Assembly: GCA_014773175.1 (NCBI GenBank)
Contig: VXCM01001478.1
Coordinates: forward strand, 1-64,000
From: Lucifuga dentata
Lineage: Eukaryota; Chordata; Actinopteri; Ophidiiformes; Bythitidae
Direction: 5' to 3'
Length of the DNA: 64,000 nucleotides
Within the stretch, counting starts at the first letter, position 1. Every line of letters begins with the position of its first letter. Both the position numbers and the translations under genes were made by a program. The notes under the pieces were generated by a model. It ran no database searches. It was given only the letters and a program-made list of their open reading frames with translations, and was not told the origin of the DNA. This document shows, one piece after another, positions 25,130-38,674 of the stretch.

Positions 25130-25472
25130 AACCACCCCCATGTTTTACATGGGGGTTGCAGAGCAATAGCATGACCAGACTGTGTAGCAAGTTAATCCTA
25201 AATGATATGGGAGAAGGCAGACAGCAGCTATTGAATAGAATGTTAAAACACATCAGCAGGAATGCTGCACTAATACAGACTGATGCCTTCATTATTAATC
25301 ATTTCTGTAGCCATAATAGCTGCAACATGTGCTACTGGTGACTAGTTATATTTATTTTTTATATTTTTTCATTTCCTGTGCAGGAAATTGTAAAACAGTG
25401 TATTGATGATTTTTTTTTTTTTTTTTTTTTTAAATCTGGGGATAGCCTCAAACTTCTGGCCTGTAGTGTACA
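25130..25472. mobile_element. Tc1-like family 3' half
   Basis: It matches 2093-2465 (AGACTGTGTAGCAAGTTAATCC, shown here up to AGACTGTGTAGCAAGTTAAT, and GGAGAAGGCAGACAGCAGCT) and ends with the terminal repeat CTTCTGGCCTGTAGTG. Confidence 0.7.
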
Positions 25473-25797
25473 TGCTCGCCTTGCATGCACAACTTCCTCT
25501 CTGCAACCTCAGATAAATGGTTCCAAAGTGGCATTCATATTCATAAAGTATGTCATAACTCAGCTCAAGGGCCATGACAAATAAACAGGATGGATGCGCA
25601 ATACCAGAAAAATAATGAAATTTATTTTAAATTAAAGACATTAACATCAAAAGATGAAAAAGTATGAGGTATAGATGTCGGTGACATCAGTAATGTGAGT
25701 GTGTGCATGAGTGAATGATGTGGTGTGGGATGTTGTTAAGGTGCAGGAAAGCAAGCCAAAACTCCAAACAAAAAGCAAAAGGAGGCTAGCATGTGTA

Positions 25798-25800
<3 letters not shown>

Positions 25801-25834
<34 letters not shown>
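25801..25834. repeat. (GA)n microsatellite
   Basis: About 17 GA units. Confidence 0.95.
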
Positions 25835-25837
<3 letters not shown>

Positions 25838-27400
25838 TGTTGACTGCAGAACCTTTTGTGAGCCAGGGAGCACTGGGCCCAGGTGCTGCACACCAACTAG
25901 TCAGCCTTTCAATCAGGGACCTTGAGCAGAACACTTAATTAGCATCCACTCATCCACTCTCAAGACGAAGCAGGGGCTGTCACAACTAATTATTTATCAT
26001 TTTATAGAAATTTCACTTCACTCTGGAACCATTTATCTGAGGCTGCAGAGAGCAATTTGTTAGCAGTTACATTTACATTTAACCATGTATTTGATAGTTT
26101 TTCCTTCTTTATCCATGTGGAGATTTTTTAATGATACAGATGTTTAATTTGTTTGATAAAATCCTGATAGTAGTTGGTGAAATCAAACTCACTATAATCA
26201 AGAGTACAATCATAGTATCAGTAAATGCCAGAAATCAAAAGAAAAAAAAAAGGATTTCTGCTTTTTCTCCACACATACAAGATAGTAATCAAGCAGAACA
26301 TAATTATATACCAGTCCTAATTGGTATATAATTCTAAAGGAGTTTACTTTGTATTATTTACTGAAATAGTCAAATGCATTTATATTTACATGCTTGGCTT
26401 GATGCTTTTATCCAGAGACCACTGAATGCAAACGTCAAATACTGTAAGCTTGATGCTGTCAAATGGACAAAAAAAATCCTGTAATGGGGAGTGTGAGAGC
26501 ACAGTGACTAGAGGTAAAAGGAGAAATAATTGGTGTTTCTTTGTGTGTTTTTCTCTGTGAGCTGCTGCCACACAAGGGGAGGGTGGAGACGATGGAAACA
26601 GACAAGAGCAGCTGTGACAGGAATGGAGAATGTAGTGTACTTAAAGGATTAGCATCCACTCTGCTTTCACTCACTGGTAAGGGGGAAAGGAGAAGTGGAT
26701 GTACTGGCAAACAAGCAAGTAAATAACTGAATTTGGATCCTGATGAGTCATTACTGGAAACCTGCTGGGACGTCTGTGTCCCATCAGTCTGCCGGATCTG
26801 GACTTAGATTTTAAAGCAAAATTAATATCTTATGTTAAAAGAATAAACATGCTTAAAATAGCATTCATTAACACTCAATCCTGGCAGAGCATTTTCCTGT
26901 ACTGATTAACATAAACCTTTTAATCTCAGGTCCAACGCTGCATTTACAGAAAACTGCAGGTTTAGAGTTCAGCTTGCAGTATGATGAAAAGTATATTATG
27001 AATGCTCATGAGATATCGCTATTTAATCTTTCATTCTGAGATTTTCTCGTATCAGAATGATGTAATTTCACAAATGAGACACAAATGCTTCACTCTGAAT
27101 CATTTATTGGTCATGCAGCCACTGATTTTTCCATCAATACAATCATCTAAAGCCATCTCAAGCCATAAATGAAGCTAATAAGCAACAATGTTTTCCATTA
27201 CTGTATGTATATCATGTATGAAAGATCGATGGAGTGATGGAGCAATCACTGATTCATGGTGACAGAATGAGAGAGAGAATTCATTTTAAAATAAAAAAAA
27301 AGGAATTAATCCACTTTCAGGAACAAATGACCGTGTTGCCTGTAGCTCACGGTGTAAATACTGCTACTGGTGCCCAGCAGGCTGACTGCTGCCTGTAAGC
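25835..27400. other. intergenic region before mlip
   Basis: No exon or clear repeat was recognised here. It may contain upstream regulatory sequence of mlip; nothing in it is strong enough to name. Confidence 0.4.
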
Positions 27401-27429
27401 GTGTGAGCTATTTGTGGCTATTATGTGTC

Positions 27430-27437
27430 TATAAAAG
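27430..27437 (+). promoter_or_regulatory. mlip: TATA box, putative mlip promoter
   Basis: TATAAAAG, 165 bp upstream of the proposed mlip start codon. Transcription would begin near 27460, giving a 5' UTR of about 140 bp. The A/T-rich TTAAAATAAAA (about 27290) upstream resembles a MEF2 half-consensus, but I would not call it. Confidence 0.5.
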
Positions 27438-27601
27438 GCAGTCTGCATGGCTATGCACGTACCAACACTAATACACTTTGAACTACATAAGAGCGCTTTG
27501 AAAAGTCGGCATCTTGCTTACCGTATCAAGCCTAATCAACCTTTAAATCTTACATTTTCCAAAGCCTGGACATAAGCGATGGGGAGGAATTTGAAGCAGA
27601 T

Positions 27602-27649
27602 ATGGAAAGCATGAATAAACATCTGGGAAAGGTAAGAGGGTTTGGAAAG
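27602..27649 (+). CDS. mlip: mlip exon 1 with two in-frame donors
   Basis: ATG at 27602 has a good context (G at -3 and +4) and is the first in-frame ATG after an in-frame TAA at 27533. It reads MESMNKHLGK up to a donor at 27632 (GTAAGA), or MESMNKHLGKVRGFGK up to a second donor at 27650 (GTAAGT), 18 bp later. Joined in phase 0 to the 38549 exon it gives NKHLGK then VSVGVPSKPCSFTFVP. Human MLIP has NKNLEEKLTVSAGGSEAKPL then IFTFVP, so the layout agrees. Confidence 0.65.
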
Positions 27650-28823
27650 GTAAGTGATATTTTCTCTTTGAAATATGTGCCACAAAAAAAAAAAAAAAAA
27701 AAAAAAAAGAGCTGAAATAATAGGATTGGCCTGCTTAGTTACAAAGAATTGAGACTGAACTTGTTTGAGGTCAAATATTAATTCTACAGAAAGATAAAGC
27801 TGGTTTCAGCATTCTATCAACAACATTCTCCAGTAACACAGCACACAATGTGTACTCAGACACAGCTATTTGATAATTATCCTATTATTTCCCGTCGCAC
27901 ATACGTGAATACCAAACTGCCTAAATGTGCATGAACCTGCGCACACTTTAATGTACAACAGTCTGAATTAAAGTAGTTCTTATGTCAGTAAATCAGAATC
28001 AAACTTTCCATTGTTAAATATGTTTAGAGAAGTGGTATAAAAGCATCCCATGAATGATGCTGTTATGATACAGTTTAATTGTATTCATCATACAAAATTT
28101 CCTCTTATTTATCACGCAAAAACTCATAAACAAGCATGTAAACTGTAATTACGAACTGTAGTCCTCTCAAAAAATAAAAATTCATCAAATCAGGCTGCTA
28201 TTTTTCCTGAAGATGTTTGAAAATTACAGGCAGTGAACTGAATATTTTGTCATTATTTTCATCTCATGATAACTGAATATGCACAATAGCTATTGGAGCA
28301 GCTAACAGCGATATTTACACTAATCTAAAGGAAGGGGCCTGTTTGTCTGTGATTAAACTATTTAGTGCCACGCCTGACTATTTATGCTTTTTTCTGGCTG
28401 CATCGTGGCGTGTGAGGGCAGACTCCATGATGTCAGATTACTGCAGCTGTTATTTTGAAAATAAATACGGCTGCAGTTTGTACAGACAAACAGGTTCATT
28501 ATTCATTCAGCATGAATGAGAAAAGCTGCTTCAACTTATTTTAAAGTAAATAACAGACGTGGAAAGGAAGAAAGACAATTTACTTAAGTATACATTTGAG
28601 TTACTAGTACCTATTCCACTACATTTCAAATGGACATCTATATTTTATTCTATCTGATGGTTTGTAGTTTCTATTATTTTGCAGATTTACATTTTATAAG
28701 ATTAGATAAAGTGATAAAATATCACTCATTTGATCTTTCTTCTTCCTTTCTGCACATATCATAAACGTTCATCACAGGTGCTAACATTAATGGTTGACCT
28801 CTATTCATTCAATATATATTTCC

Positions 28824-29405
28824 TTAAAGGACCATACCACCCCCATTTTGCATGTTTGAGCCTAACATATTCAATTTTCATAAACATAACGTTACTGACA
28901 ATAATTGCATATTACTGGAATGGTGAATTAAAAATATTTTCCTACAGTTCATTCATTTCACTTCATTCTGGTACACCATTAAAATCAACTTGTTGATACT
29001 TGAAACGTTCTTGGGATAGGTAATCCATCATCACCAACAAGATGTATATTCAGGTTTTTTTTTCCAAAGTTATACAATTTTAACGGTTATGCGCAATAAA
29101 AAGCGTGGAGTGAATGTATGTCTCCACCAGGGAATATAGTCCCAAAAGAAGACCTGTGTTTATGGAAAAATTTAAAGGACAGTGACTTCATAAGGCTGTG
29201 TAACTATTAGCAGGAGAAACATGGATTTTTAAGGTGGGTGTAACACTTGAATATTTGATTTTGAAAGATTAAGAGATTTTACGAAATATCAGGAAAGCTG
29301 AAATATGGTTTTATCCTTTGGGGAAATGATTGTCAGTAACATAACATGTATGAAAATTGAATATGTTAGACTCAAACATGCAAAATGGCCAATATGGTCC
29401 TTTAA
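28824..29405. mobile_element. TTAA-flanked MITE, copy 4
   Basis: Left border TTAAAGGACCATACCACCCC, right border CCAATATGGTCCTTTAA. The interior is as in copies 1-3. Confidence 0.8.
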
Positions 29406-29857
29406 GACATTTTTCACTTTGTGGCGACTGGCTATTTAAACGTGACTGTTGTTGTGCTGTAAGAGGTGATGCCGTGCGGCTGGTATTTGGTCTTTGCTGT
29501 GAGCTCACACACACATACACACACTGGCATGCCACAGTGTGTGTGTGAGCTCACACTCAATAAGGTGACATGTAGTGTTTTGCAGAGCAGAAACTTGATC
29601 TGCGAGAACAGCGTGACTTTGGCAACACTCAGCAAATAAAACATTCAAGAGGGCTCTTAGGAGCAAGCTCTTTAACCTTTCATAGTGTATTCTTACTCTG
29701 CTGTGACTAAAGAGGACACAAACAAGCCAGATACACAACAACACTCAACCCACAAAGCAGTTTATAAGATATAATGTGTTTTTTTTTTTTTTTAAANTTT
29801 TTTTTTTTTTTTTAACATATGGCCTGTGCTATTTTTATCTACAGATCTTTAGATACT

Positions 29858-31135
29858 AGGGGTGTAGCATCGATCCGCTTAAGGTAGCGATTCAACTGCA
29901 TTGATCCAATACATTAAAAATAGATTATTCGATTATTTTGCACAAAATTAAACATTAAATAATTCTCCTTGAAGAGCATTCCTCTTTAAAATATACCAGT
30001 ATTTACGCGTTGCTCCCGCATGGTGTGCTGCAGCTTCTTCAGTGTAAACGAAGTGATGAGCTGCTGATGAATTCTACACACCAGCTATTTTCTAAAGACA
30101 TGAACAGAAAAAATGCTGGAAAATACCCAAATCTCTGCTGCTGGATGCAGACGGTTTGATGATTTCCCCCATGCTGAAGTTCAGCTAAAGTTGCTGAAGT
30201 TTAGCTAAATGTGCTGAAGTTTAGCTAAATGCGCTAAAATGTAGCTAAACACGCTGAGGTTTAGCTAAATACGCTGAAGTAAACGTGCTGAAGTTTAGCT
30301 AACATGCTGAAGTTTTGCTAAATGCACTGAAGTCGCGTAAACATGCTAAAATGCAGCTAAATGTGCTGAAGTTTAAACGCACTGAAGTTTATCTAAATAT
30401 GCTAAAGTGTAAAACGCACTGAAGTTTAGCTAAATGTGCTAAAGTGTAGGTAAACATGCTGAGGTTTAACTAAATGCACTGAAGTTTAGCTAAACACGCT
30501 GAAGTTTAGCTAAACATGCTGAAGTTTTGCTAAATGCGCTGAAGTTACGTAAACACACTAAAATATAGCTAAACTCGCTGAAGTTTAGCTAAATGTGCTA
30601 AAGTGTAGCTAAATGCGCCAAAGTTTAGCTAAAGGCACTAAAGTGTAGCTAAATGCACTGAAGTTGCTTGCTGAAGTTTAGGGTAAATGCGTGGAAGTTT
30701 AGCTAAACACACTGAAGTTTAGCTAAATGTGCTAAAGTGTAGCTAAATGTGCTTGAGTTTAACTAAACATGCTGAAGTTAAACTGAACAGAGTGTGTTCA
30801 GTCAGAGACATTCTGCACATTTACGTTTACGCTGTACTCCCATTATTTGTCTGTATTACTATTCAGGCAATAATACCTTTAAATGATGGAATTAATAGGA
30901 TTTCACAGTTCACAGAATATACTTAATCGTAATTGTTGTATGAGGGAGAGTCCACCAGGTGACATAACACATGTTCAGTAAATACAAAAGAAAAAAAATA
31001 AATCAAAATCATAATAATCAATGCTAAATAACTGATTCGAATCGTGTGAAAATTAAAGACTTCCGGAGGCACTGAATCGTTTCCAAAATAATCGTAATCA
31101 AATCGTCATGGAGACAAAGATTTACACCCCTATTG
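29858..31135. mobile_element. TIR element carrying a minisatellite
   Basis: Ends AGGGGTGTAGCATCGATCCG (left) and AAGATTTACACCCCT (right) are imperfect inverted repeats. ATTGATCC/ATCGTAATC words near the ends are typical of fish hAT-type MITEs. The middle half is the tandem array at 30172-30785. Confidence 0.55.
30172..30785. repeat. 20-bp minisatellite, about 30 units
   Basis: The unit is close to GTGCTGAAGTTTAGCTAAAT, with point variants (GCGCTAAAATGTAGCTAAAC and others) and occasional shortened units. Confidence 0.9.
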
Positions 31136-31829
31136 GATACACTTTGTCTTTGGGCTGTAAGAAGGAAAATGTTTGACATTTATGAGTAAACTGTCACCCA
31201 GCACTTCTGATATTATGGTTTCAATCTGGCTAAATGTTTTAAATGTATTTTTGTCTGTGATAGCGTAAACAAAATGATCCCAGAGGAACGGAACATTCAG
31301 AGATGTCATTATTTTAATCTTGAGTAATTTTGACTTGACACCTCATCATCATTTCCTCTGCTAAGGAGGCTATTTTTTCACCTGCAGCTGTTGGTTGATG
31401 TGTTTGGTTTGTTTGTCAGCAGGATTATTCAAAACGTTATGGACAGATTTTGATGAGATTTGGTGGCATTCTGTGACATGGTCCAGGGAAGACCTCCTGG
31501 ATCCAGGAGCAGATCTAGGAATTTTTCAAATTATTTCTTTACATTCTTTAAAACTTAATATGTCAATATTTTTTTCTTCTTCTAAAGCAGAGGGTAACAT
31601 ACCAATCTGATTTTCAAAAAAAAAAAAAAAAAAAAAAAGGATATTTAAGATATTTATTTCATGATAAATATGTGCAATATGACTAAAATGTATGCTTGGA
31701 CAAGGCACATTAATGGAATTGCTGTCCAGTAAAAGCAGACTGCAACATGTAGCTGAGATGATGCTCGTGCAAACACTTTTAATGTATCTTTAATAGTTGC
31801 GTAGTTAAATACAGAAAAATATATGTTTA

Positions 31830-31960
31830 TTTTACTCACTTCTTTTCTATTTTTCTTTTGGTTTACGTTTGGCTTCAAGGGGGCTGGAACGCCTGAAGGT
31901 CGGAAGTTGGAATTCTCAACTGGGAAATTCCAACACGTCACTTTGACTAAAACGAAGCAA
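31830..31960. repeat. fragment related to the MITE at 45177-45734
   Basis: It shares the GGTCGGAAGTTGGAATT and GGGAAATTCCAAC type sequence with the ends of that element. Confidence 0.5.
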
Positions 31961-32519
31961 TAGACTAGATGTTGGCAGAGCGTCTTTGAAGAATACTGTT
32001 GTTCCATACTGTAGAGTTGAGCTTTAAATAAGCCGCTTAGCGAGACAAGACACAAAGTCACTGCTTCCCTATTTTTCACTCCACTGTTTGGTGTTTGTTG
32101 CAGGTATAACTAGCGAATGTTCCAGCTAGATATGACTGAGCCTGTGTCATTTGCCTGCTTGTTTTTTTGGGTTTTTTTTTTTGNGTTCCAGCTAGATATG
32201 ACTGAGCCTGTGTCATTTGCCTGCTTGTTTTTTTGGGTTTTTTTTTTTGTTTTGCTGTTGGAGATTTGACCTCTTAAACAGAACCATTTCCAAACAACAG
32301 AGGGGAATCTTTCTGTTTATGAAATAATTCCTCTGTGGTTGATCCACTACATTCATCCATGCTTGTTTTGTTTCTTTGCCTCCTGCATGCATCACGTCAT
32401 CACATAATCATCAATATCCTGATATGACAAAAAAAAAAAAAAAAAAANAAAAAAAAAAAAAAAAAAATTGTGGAAAAAAATACACTGCTGTATCGCTATA
32501 TTGATGCTGGTCTCCTGGT

Positions 32520-32880
32520 CATTCCTTCAGTTAATAAAAAAATCAGTTGGCTTCAGAGCATTTTCCTGTTGTTCCCCTTATCTCTGGAATGGCCTCCCAC
32601 TACATGTTAAAGAAGCAGTTGAAATTTTTAAATTAAGATTGAAAACCCACCTGTATTCATTACATTACAGCCTGAACATTATCTTTCAAACATCCTTTTA
32701 AACTTTGATCTTTTTAATGTCGTTGTTTTACTGTAAATGTTCTAATGTTGGGGCTTTATTGTTTTATTGTTTCATGTTTTGTTTTGTCCCATGTTTCTTT
32801 TAATTGTAAAGTGTATCCAGACCATGATGCATGGTGATTTTGCATTTTAAATAAAAATTGATTGATTGATCGTGAACAAT
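32520..32880 (+). mobile_element. LINE 3' end (RT C-terminus and tail)
   Basis: The plus frame reads FRAFSCCSPYLWNGLPLHVK followed by FKLRLKTHLYSL, the usual C-terminal words of fish L2/Rex-type RTs (family form FSVAAPxLWNSLPLxIR). It ends in an ATTGATTGATTG tail. Confidence 0.8.
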
Positions 32881-35800
32881 ATGATATGGACCCAGCCCTA
32901 GTGTCTAGATTAACAAGTAGTTTATGCATGATCCATTTTTAATAGACTTTCAACTTTCACACAGAGTGACGCAATATTAACCACTAAACTGCTTTTCACT
33001 CATTTTTATTCCTGTTTGTCTTTGTTTTTCTCTCTTCCTCATGGTGATCCTCCTCTTTGTCAGACTTAAACTTCTAGATATAAATCAAACAAAGAGGACT
33101 GGTGGTGGCTCATGCACACACACGTTCACATATACATAAGCATATGATCTGTCTGTTGCAAGATTAAATTGTGTATATACTCAGTGGTGTGTGCCAGTCT
33201 TGTGCACACCAGAACTATATATATATATATGGACTGGTGAAAAAGAAAAAAAGAAAAAAGAAAAAATACACTTTCAAATATTTGCTACAATAACCTGTGT
33301 TTATTAATGAAGGAAATTTTGCAATTTGCAGATGACCTGACAGTAAAATGGAGAGAAGCATGATTAGTGAGCAGGTAATTATGATGAGTTTGTACTCTGA
33401 TTAGTGCAGTATGAATAATTAAGAAATTGAGACTAAATTTTAGTGAAAATTATGAAAACAGTTGAAGCCCTTGACAATACAACACAGCGGCCAAACACAC
33501 TTATCGAGAGTGTTTTGATGTTTTGGATTTGGAAAGATAGTTGCTGCTTGAAGTACTTTACAATTATTCACAGTCTGATTTATTGAGGTAATAATCACAA
33601 CCCTGCTGCTTTACGGCACAACTGAAACACTTTTTTCACAGCACTAAGTAGCTTCATGAGTGTGTGTATTTTAGGCATGAATAGTCCCTGTGAGAAAGGA
33701 AACCATTAGCCATGAAGTGTTGGTGCTGTGGTGTACTCACTGGGCTGTAAAGTGGCTTGTGTGATTAAAAGCTGGATCAGACAGTACAGAGGTGTTACAT
33801 TATGAACCTGGAGATGTTTGATATAGCCTGACAGGACACTGAGTCCTTCCTAAACCCTAATTATCTAGTCAATCTCAAAACCATTAAATTGATGATTTTG
33901 GATAGTGGGTGGAATGATTCATAGCATGAAAGTCATATAGCCATGCTTGCTAGCAAGCACCAGGACTTAGTCATTTGGGGGCGCTAGGGACACCCATGTA
34001 CTGGCCTGTTTTCCTAATTGGATATATTGTTGGTATTCAAAGCCAAATTTGTGATCTAGATAGGGTCTTTTTTTTTTTTTTTTTTTNTTTTTTTTTTTTT
34101 TTTTTTAAATGCAGGAAGTTACTAACAGTACACAGCTAAATCTGATTTATTAATATTCTCTGATGGTGTTTCACATTGGAGGATTACAGGATCCTTTATT
34201 TTTACTTTAGACAGTGGATTTTTGAGCTAAATTTACATACATAAGACTTTATGGCAAAATCTGCGTTTCCTGTGATGATCTTCTCATTTGTTGGGAAAAA
34301 TTCTTGGGTTTTGAGCCAAATTTATATGGAGTTAACAGTATATGCTAGAATAAAAGGCTGATGTGTACCTATTACATCAAAACAAATAATATTTTGATAT
34401 TTATAGCTACTGGGGGCCCTCTTGCTTTATAGTAAAGTCTGCCCCTGGCAGGCACATGTGGCTGTGATGCTCATCAGGGAAAACACAAAAAAATAAATGT
34501 GGATTGATGAAATCTTTATATATTGTCACAATGAACTGTTCATGTGTTAACATACTGTTAGCAGACTAAGCTTAAAATGTTATGTTTAACATGTTAAAAT
34601 GATAACATGCCAAACTTGTCAACTTGCATGTTAGTATATAACATATAGTATAATATATAACTAACATTTAGCATGTATTGTAACATGTTAATTCTTGCAT
34701 ATTAGCATGTTAACTGTCTAATCAAGAAATGCACATGCTCATGTTTCAGACTCAAAATCTTTAATCAAAGTGAGACCACACCAGAGGGGTTCATTTCATA
34801 GGAAAGACATTTTCAATATATACAGAAAGCGCTTTACTTATGATGTTTTTTTTTTTTTTTTAANTTTTTTTTTTTTTTTTAAGACAGCTGTGTTGTTTTT
34901 TTGCTTTTTCTTTTATTTTATTTTTGTATCACTTTCCTCATATACAACAACATAATAAACACACAGTCTAAACACACAAAATCAACACAACAAGCTAAAA
35001 GAAAAAAGGGGGAAAAAGAGGTTGCCAATTTTACAAAATTAAATAATTTAGAACACTATACATTTTCAATGGTAGTGACTATGAACAGAGCTAGTTGTGC
35101 TTACACTTCTGGACTCTTTTTAGTCGAGGAATGAGTCCCAGATGTCTGAGAACTTCTTAGGAGAGTTAGTCCTCATGAACCTGAGTCTTTCTGTTTGTAC
35201 GACTGAAACTATTTCCGCCAGCCATTTATGGAAGTAGGGTGGAGAAGGAATAGAGCTGTTAAACTGTCAGACTTCCACTGATGGCAATAGAAAAGGAATT
35301 ATTGATAGCATAATACCTGAAATTGAATAAATAAATCTTAAAAATTGGCTGTATCAGCTCTTAATGACAAGGCAATCAACTTCTCAATTAGTTTTGTTCC
35401 ATTACATAACTCATTTTGTTTGAAGACTGAGCTGCTTTACTCATTAAGCTGCTTAAATGTTACAGATGGATATTTGGGGAATTCTGGCTGTTTGCTGCTT
35501 TTGATCATCTTCAGAGATGTGAGTTCAGATTAGAATCAGATCAGATCAGAGCAATCCAGATCAGATTACATCAGACCAAATCTGACCAGATCCAGTTAGA
35601 TCAGACCAGAATCAGTGTCTTCAACATATCTCTGCTGACAGGACATGTGCAATAGTGAACACATTTTCGCCATTTCCATTTGTGTATTAATCAGAATGCA
35701 TACACACTGCTGCCAGTAAAGCTTTGTAAGAAGTGCACGGTCCACCGTGTTTGGGACTGTAGAGACTGACTATGCTTTGCACAGAAATCTACAGTATATA

Positions 35801-36916
35801 AAATTTAAATACTTTCACTTGTTGGCATTGAAACTTTTGTACTTTGACAAGGACCATCACACGACAATAACCATTTTCCCATTAATGTCTATAATCAGCT
35901 TTGCTTATAAATTTTTATAACTTCTGAGCTGTTTATCCCATATAACATCTTATACTGCCCCAATTTGAGTGAATGAATGGGAAAAGTGTATTTGTAGTTG
36001 GTGAGGTTAAAGCTACTGTTAAAGCGACGCAAGACATTTTAAACGATTCTGCAGCTCCGTCCTCTTTCAGTTCTGTTCTTTTGTTACACAACTCAAATGT
36101 TACCTGCAGTAGTAACATGATTCATTTACCACAGAAACACTCAAATATTAATCTGTAAACCGTCTTAAATACGTACATCATACATACAGTTCATGCCCTG
36201 TTTAGCTTTTACTAGCTGGAGGTTTGAGCTACTGTTAAAGTACCATAATAGTGGAAGTTCATTACTATCGTCCCACACCAGTTTATCATTGTTTTACCTG
36301 CAGGAAACATGATTAAGAAGTTTATGAGGAGAGCAGAACTGTAGGAAAAGCAGACGACAAAAAATGTCCCTACCAATGTTAAAACCAAATCTACACGCTT
36401 GGTCTGCAGGCTCAGCGTTCAAGTTCACCACTACTATCCAACGTTTAATTCTCACTGACATTTGTTGTTAATGTTTGCTATCTCTGGGCTTTGAGATCAA
36501 ATTTCTCTGAGGATCAAACACATTATATTTGGTTTCATGCTGTGCGCACATCTGACATTTCAGTTGAAGTAGAGGACACGCAAAAATGGTCATTATCAGC
36601 CAATCAGATGTGCCACACAAAATTTAAACTGAGACAGAAATGAGGAGGCTGTAGTGAAAACATTTCGCAGTGATCTCTTAGATCTCTCAGTTGTGTTGCA
36701 GAATGGAAATTACAACAAATGTAGTGTGATTTTAACAGTTGTGCAAGCTGAAATTTTGACCAGCTGCTGCTACATGAAACTTCAAGACACCATGACTTAT
36801 CTGTAACCAATTCCATGGAAATCCGTATGGTATTTCAGATAATTCACATATGGATTGATGGACAGAGCCACACTTTTAGCTCAAGGGTTCTAAACTGTGT
36901 GTGCGTTTGTGTGTGT

Positions 36917-37696
36917 GTCAAGTGAAGTTTATTTGTATAGCCCAGTATCACATGCAATGGTTCAAAGGGTTTTACAGACCTGCATAATTAGTGGTTCCTG
37001 ACCCAGCCCAAGGTCTCTAAGACGACGAGGAAAAACTCCCCAAAAACCTTATTATAAAAGGAAAATTGAAGAAACCTCGGGAGAGGATATTCAAAGAGAT
37101 TCCCTCTCCTCAAACGACCAGGTGATGCAATAGGAGCCGCAGGTGTAGAAACAGGTAAATTACAAAGATCAAAAATAAGGGGGGGAGGCGGCATCCACAT
37201 ATCCAAAAAGAGAGAGAAGTGCATTAGGAAGATGTGTGTGGGGAACGACAATTAGCAAAAGTCATGTGAGAATGGAAAAGGCCTGACAGATACACTCACA
37301 CTGCTGACCTAGCATGGACATCGGCTGAGCTAACGCTAACTAAACCTAGCATAGACGTAGGCTGAGCTAAGGCTAACTAAACCTAGTGTAGACGTAGGCT
37401 GGCTTTTCACTATCCCACAGCACAACCTACCTTCTACTGGATGGAGGATCACGCTCATTCAAAATATGATGAAAATAGGTGGATTCTGAGTTAGGATTTA
37501 AAAATTTCAATTGAGTCAGCCTCTTTTAGAGCTGCAGGGAGTTTATTCCAAAGAAGAGGGAAGAGGAGTGTGGTCGGAGAATGCTCTGTGGATAACCAGC
37601 AGGTCTGCCTCCTGGGATCTCAAACGATGTGGAGGAACATATGGGGGAATGAGTGTAATGGGGCCAGACCATGCAGTATTTTATAAGTCAGTGTAT

Positions 37697-37730
<34 letters not shown>
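36917..37730. repeat. common teleost interspersed repeat
   Basis: GTTTATTTGTATAGCCCAGT at one end, and GAGGAAAAACTCCCCAAAAA plus GAAACCTCGGGAGAGGATAT inside, are words of a very abundant fish repeat. I cannot assign its class. A (GT)n tract closes it at about 37700. Confidence 0.6.
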
Positions 37731-37731
<1 letters not shown>

Positions 37732-38548
37732 GGATCATTGGTCGAAGTGCTTACCACGATTCTGTGGGGCTAAATCCTACCAGGAGCATGTACCAATAGC
37801 CTCATTTACCTTATGAAGGCACAGGGGAAGGCAGAGGGAAGAAGCAAGCAAGTGCTATGATGAACATGTAGAGTGATGGAGAAGGGATAACATAAAATGA
37901 CAATGTTTATTTGAATTTATAAAATGCATTTTTGAAAAGGTAAGATGTAAGAAAGCTCAGCCCATCACTCTCCCCTAATGTAGATATCTGGTGCACTTCC
38001 TCCATCATTTTTGTTTGTGCATGTTTTTGCCTTCATGTCTGTTTTGCAGCTGTTTCTTGATGTGACGAGCAGTTCTCTTAATCTTTCTTCAACTCTTGTG
38101 CACTTTGGTATTTGCAGAAATTTCCAATTTGAGCTGCATTTTGATATTTGGTCAGTTGTGGATTTGGCTCACATTTCCCTGAATGTTTGTTTTTTCTGTC
38201 TTTTTCTGTATGTTTTAGCCCAAAAAGTGTTTTAGCAGTACACAAATATTGTAGAAAAAAAAAAAGTCTGTTAAAATTCAATTAAAATTTCCTGTAGATC
38301 AAAGATATTAAAAACCACTAAAAGCCTTATATGTTTTAAACTTATCAACAGTAACTATAACCTAAGTAAGATACTCCAAAATAGAAAGAACTGAACAGTT
38401 TGAAACAGATTAATAAATTCTGGAGGGCTTGACTTCATTCCTTAAAGTAATTTCTGGAAAAGAGCTCCTATTCTCCTGATTAATCAAACGAAACTCCCAT
38501 ACATTTTTTAATACCCCTGCTGATTGCACATGTCTTTATATTTTACAG

Positions 38549-38674
38549 GTTTCGGTAGGAGTGCCATCTAAGCCTTGTAGTTTTACGTTTGTGCCACTGG
38601 TGCAGAAATTACCGATCAAAAGCATTTTTACTGCAGTGGAGACATCTGCAGCACTGACAGAGAAACCAAATAAG
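38549..38674 (+). CDS. mlip: mlip exon (FTFVP motif)
   Basis: Acceptor TATTTTACAG and donor GTAGAG. The 42 phase-0 codons begin VSVGVPSKPCSFTFVPLVQK and continue LPIKSIFTAVETSAALTEKP. Human MLIP has SEAKPLIFTFVPTVRRLPTH in the same place. MLIP (CIP) is a vertebrate-specific protein that binds lamin A/C and Isl1 in heart and muscle nuclei. All following exons to 52914 share the same phase, and together they define a gene on the plus strand directly after lrrc1, as in human. Confidence 0.88.

Larger units (their letters stand above)
27650..38548. other. mlip: large mlip first intron (10.9 kb)
   Basis: No coding exon was recognised. It contains poly-A at 27686-27709, a TTAA-flanked MITE (28824-29405), a TIR element with a 20-bp minisatellite (29858-31135), a LINE tail (32520-32880) and a large fish repeat (36917-37730). 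Several homopolymer runs hold single N's (29797, 32448, 34087, 34864), and a duplicated contig end lies at 32184. Confidence 0.6.
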
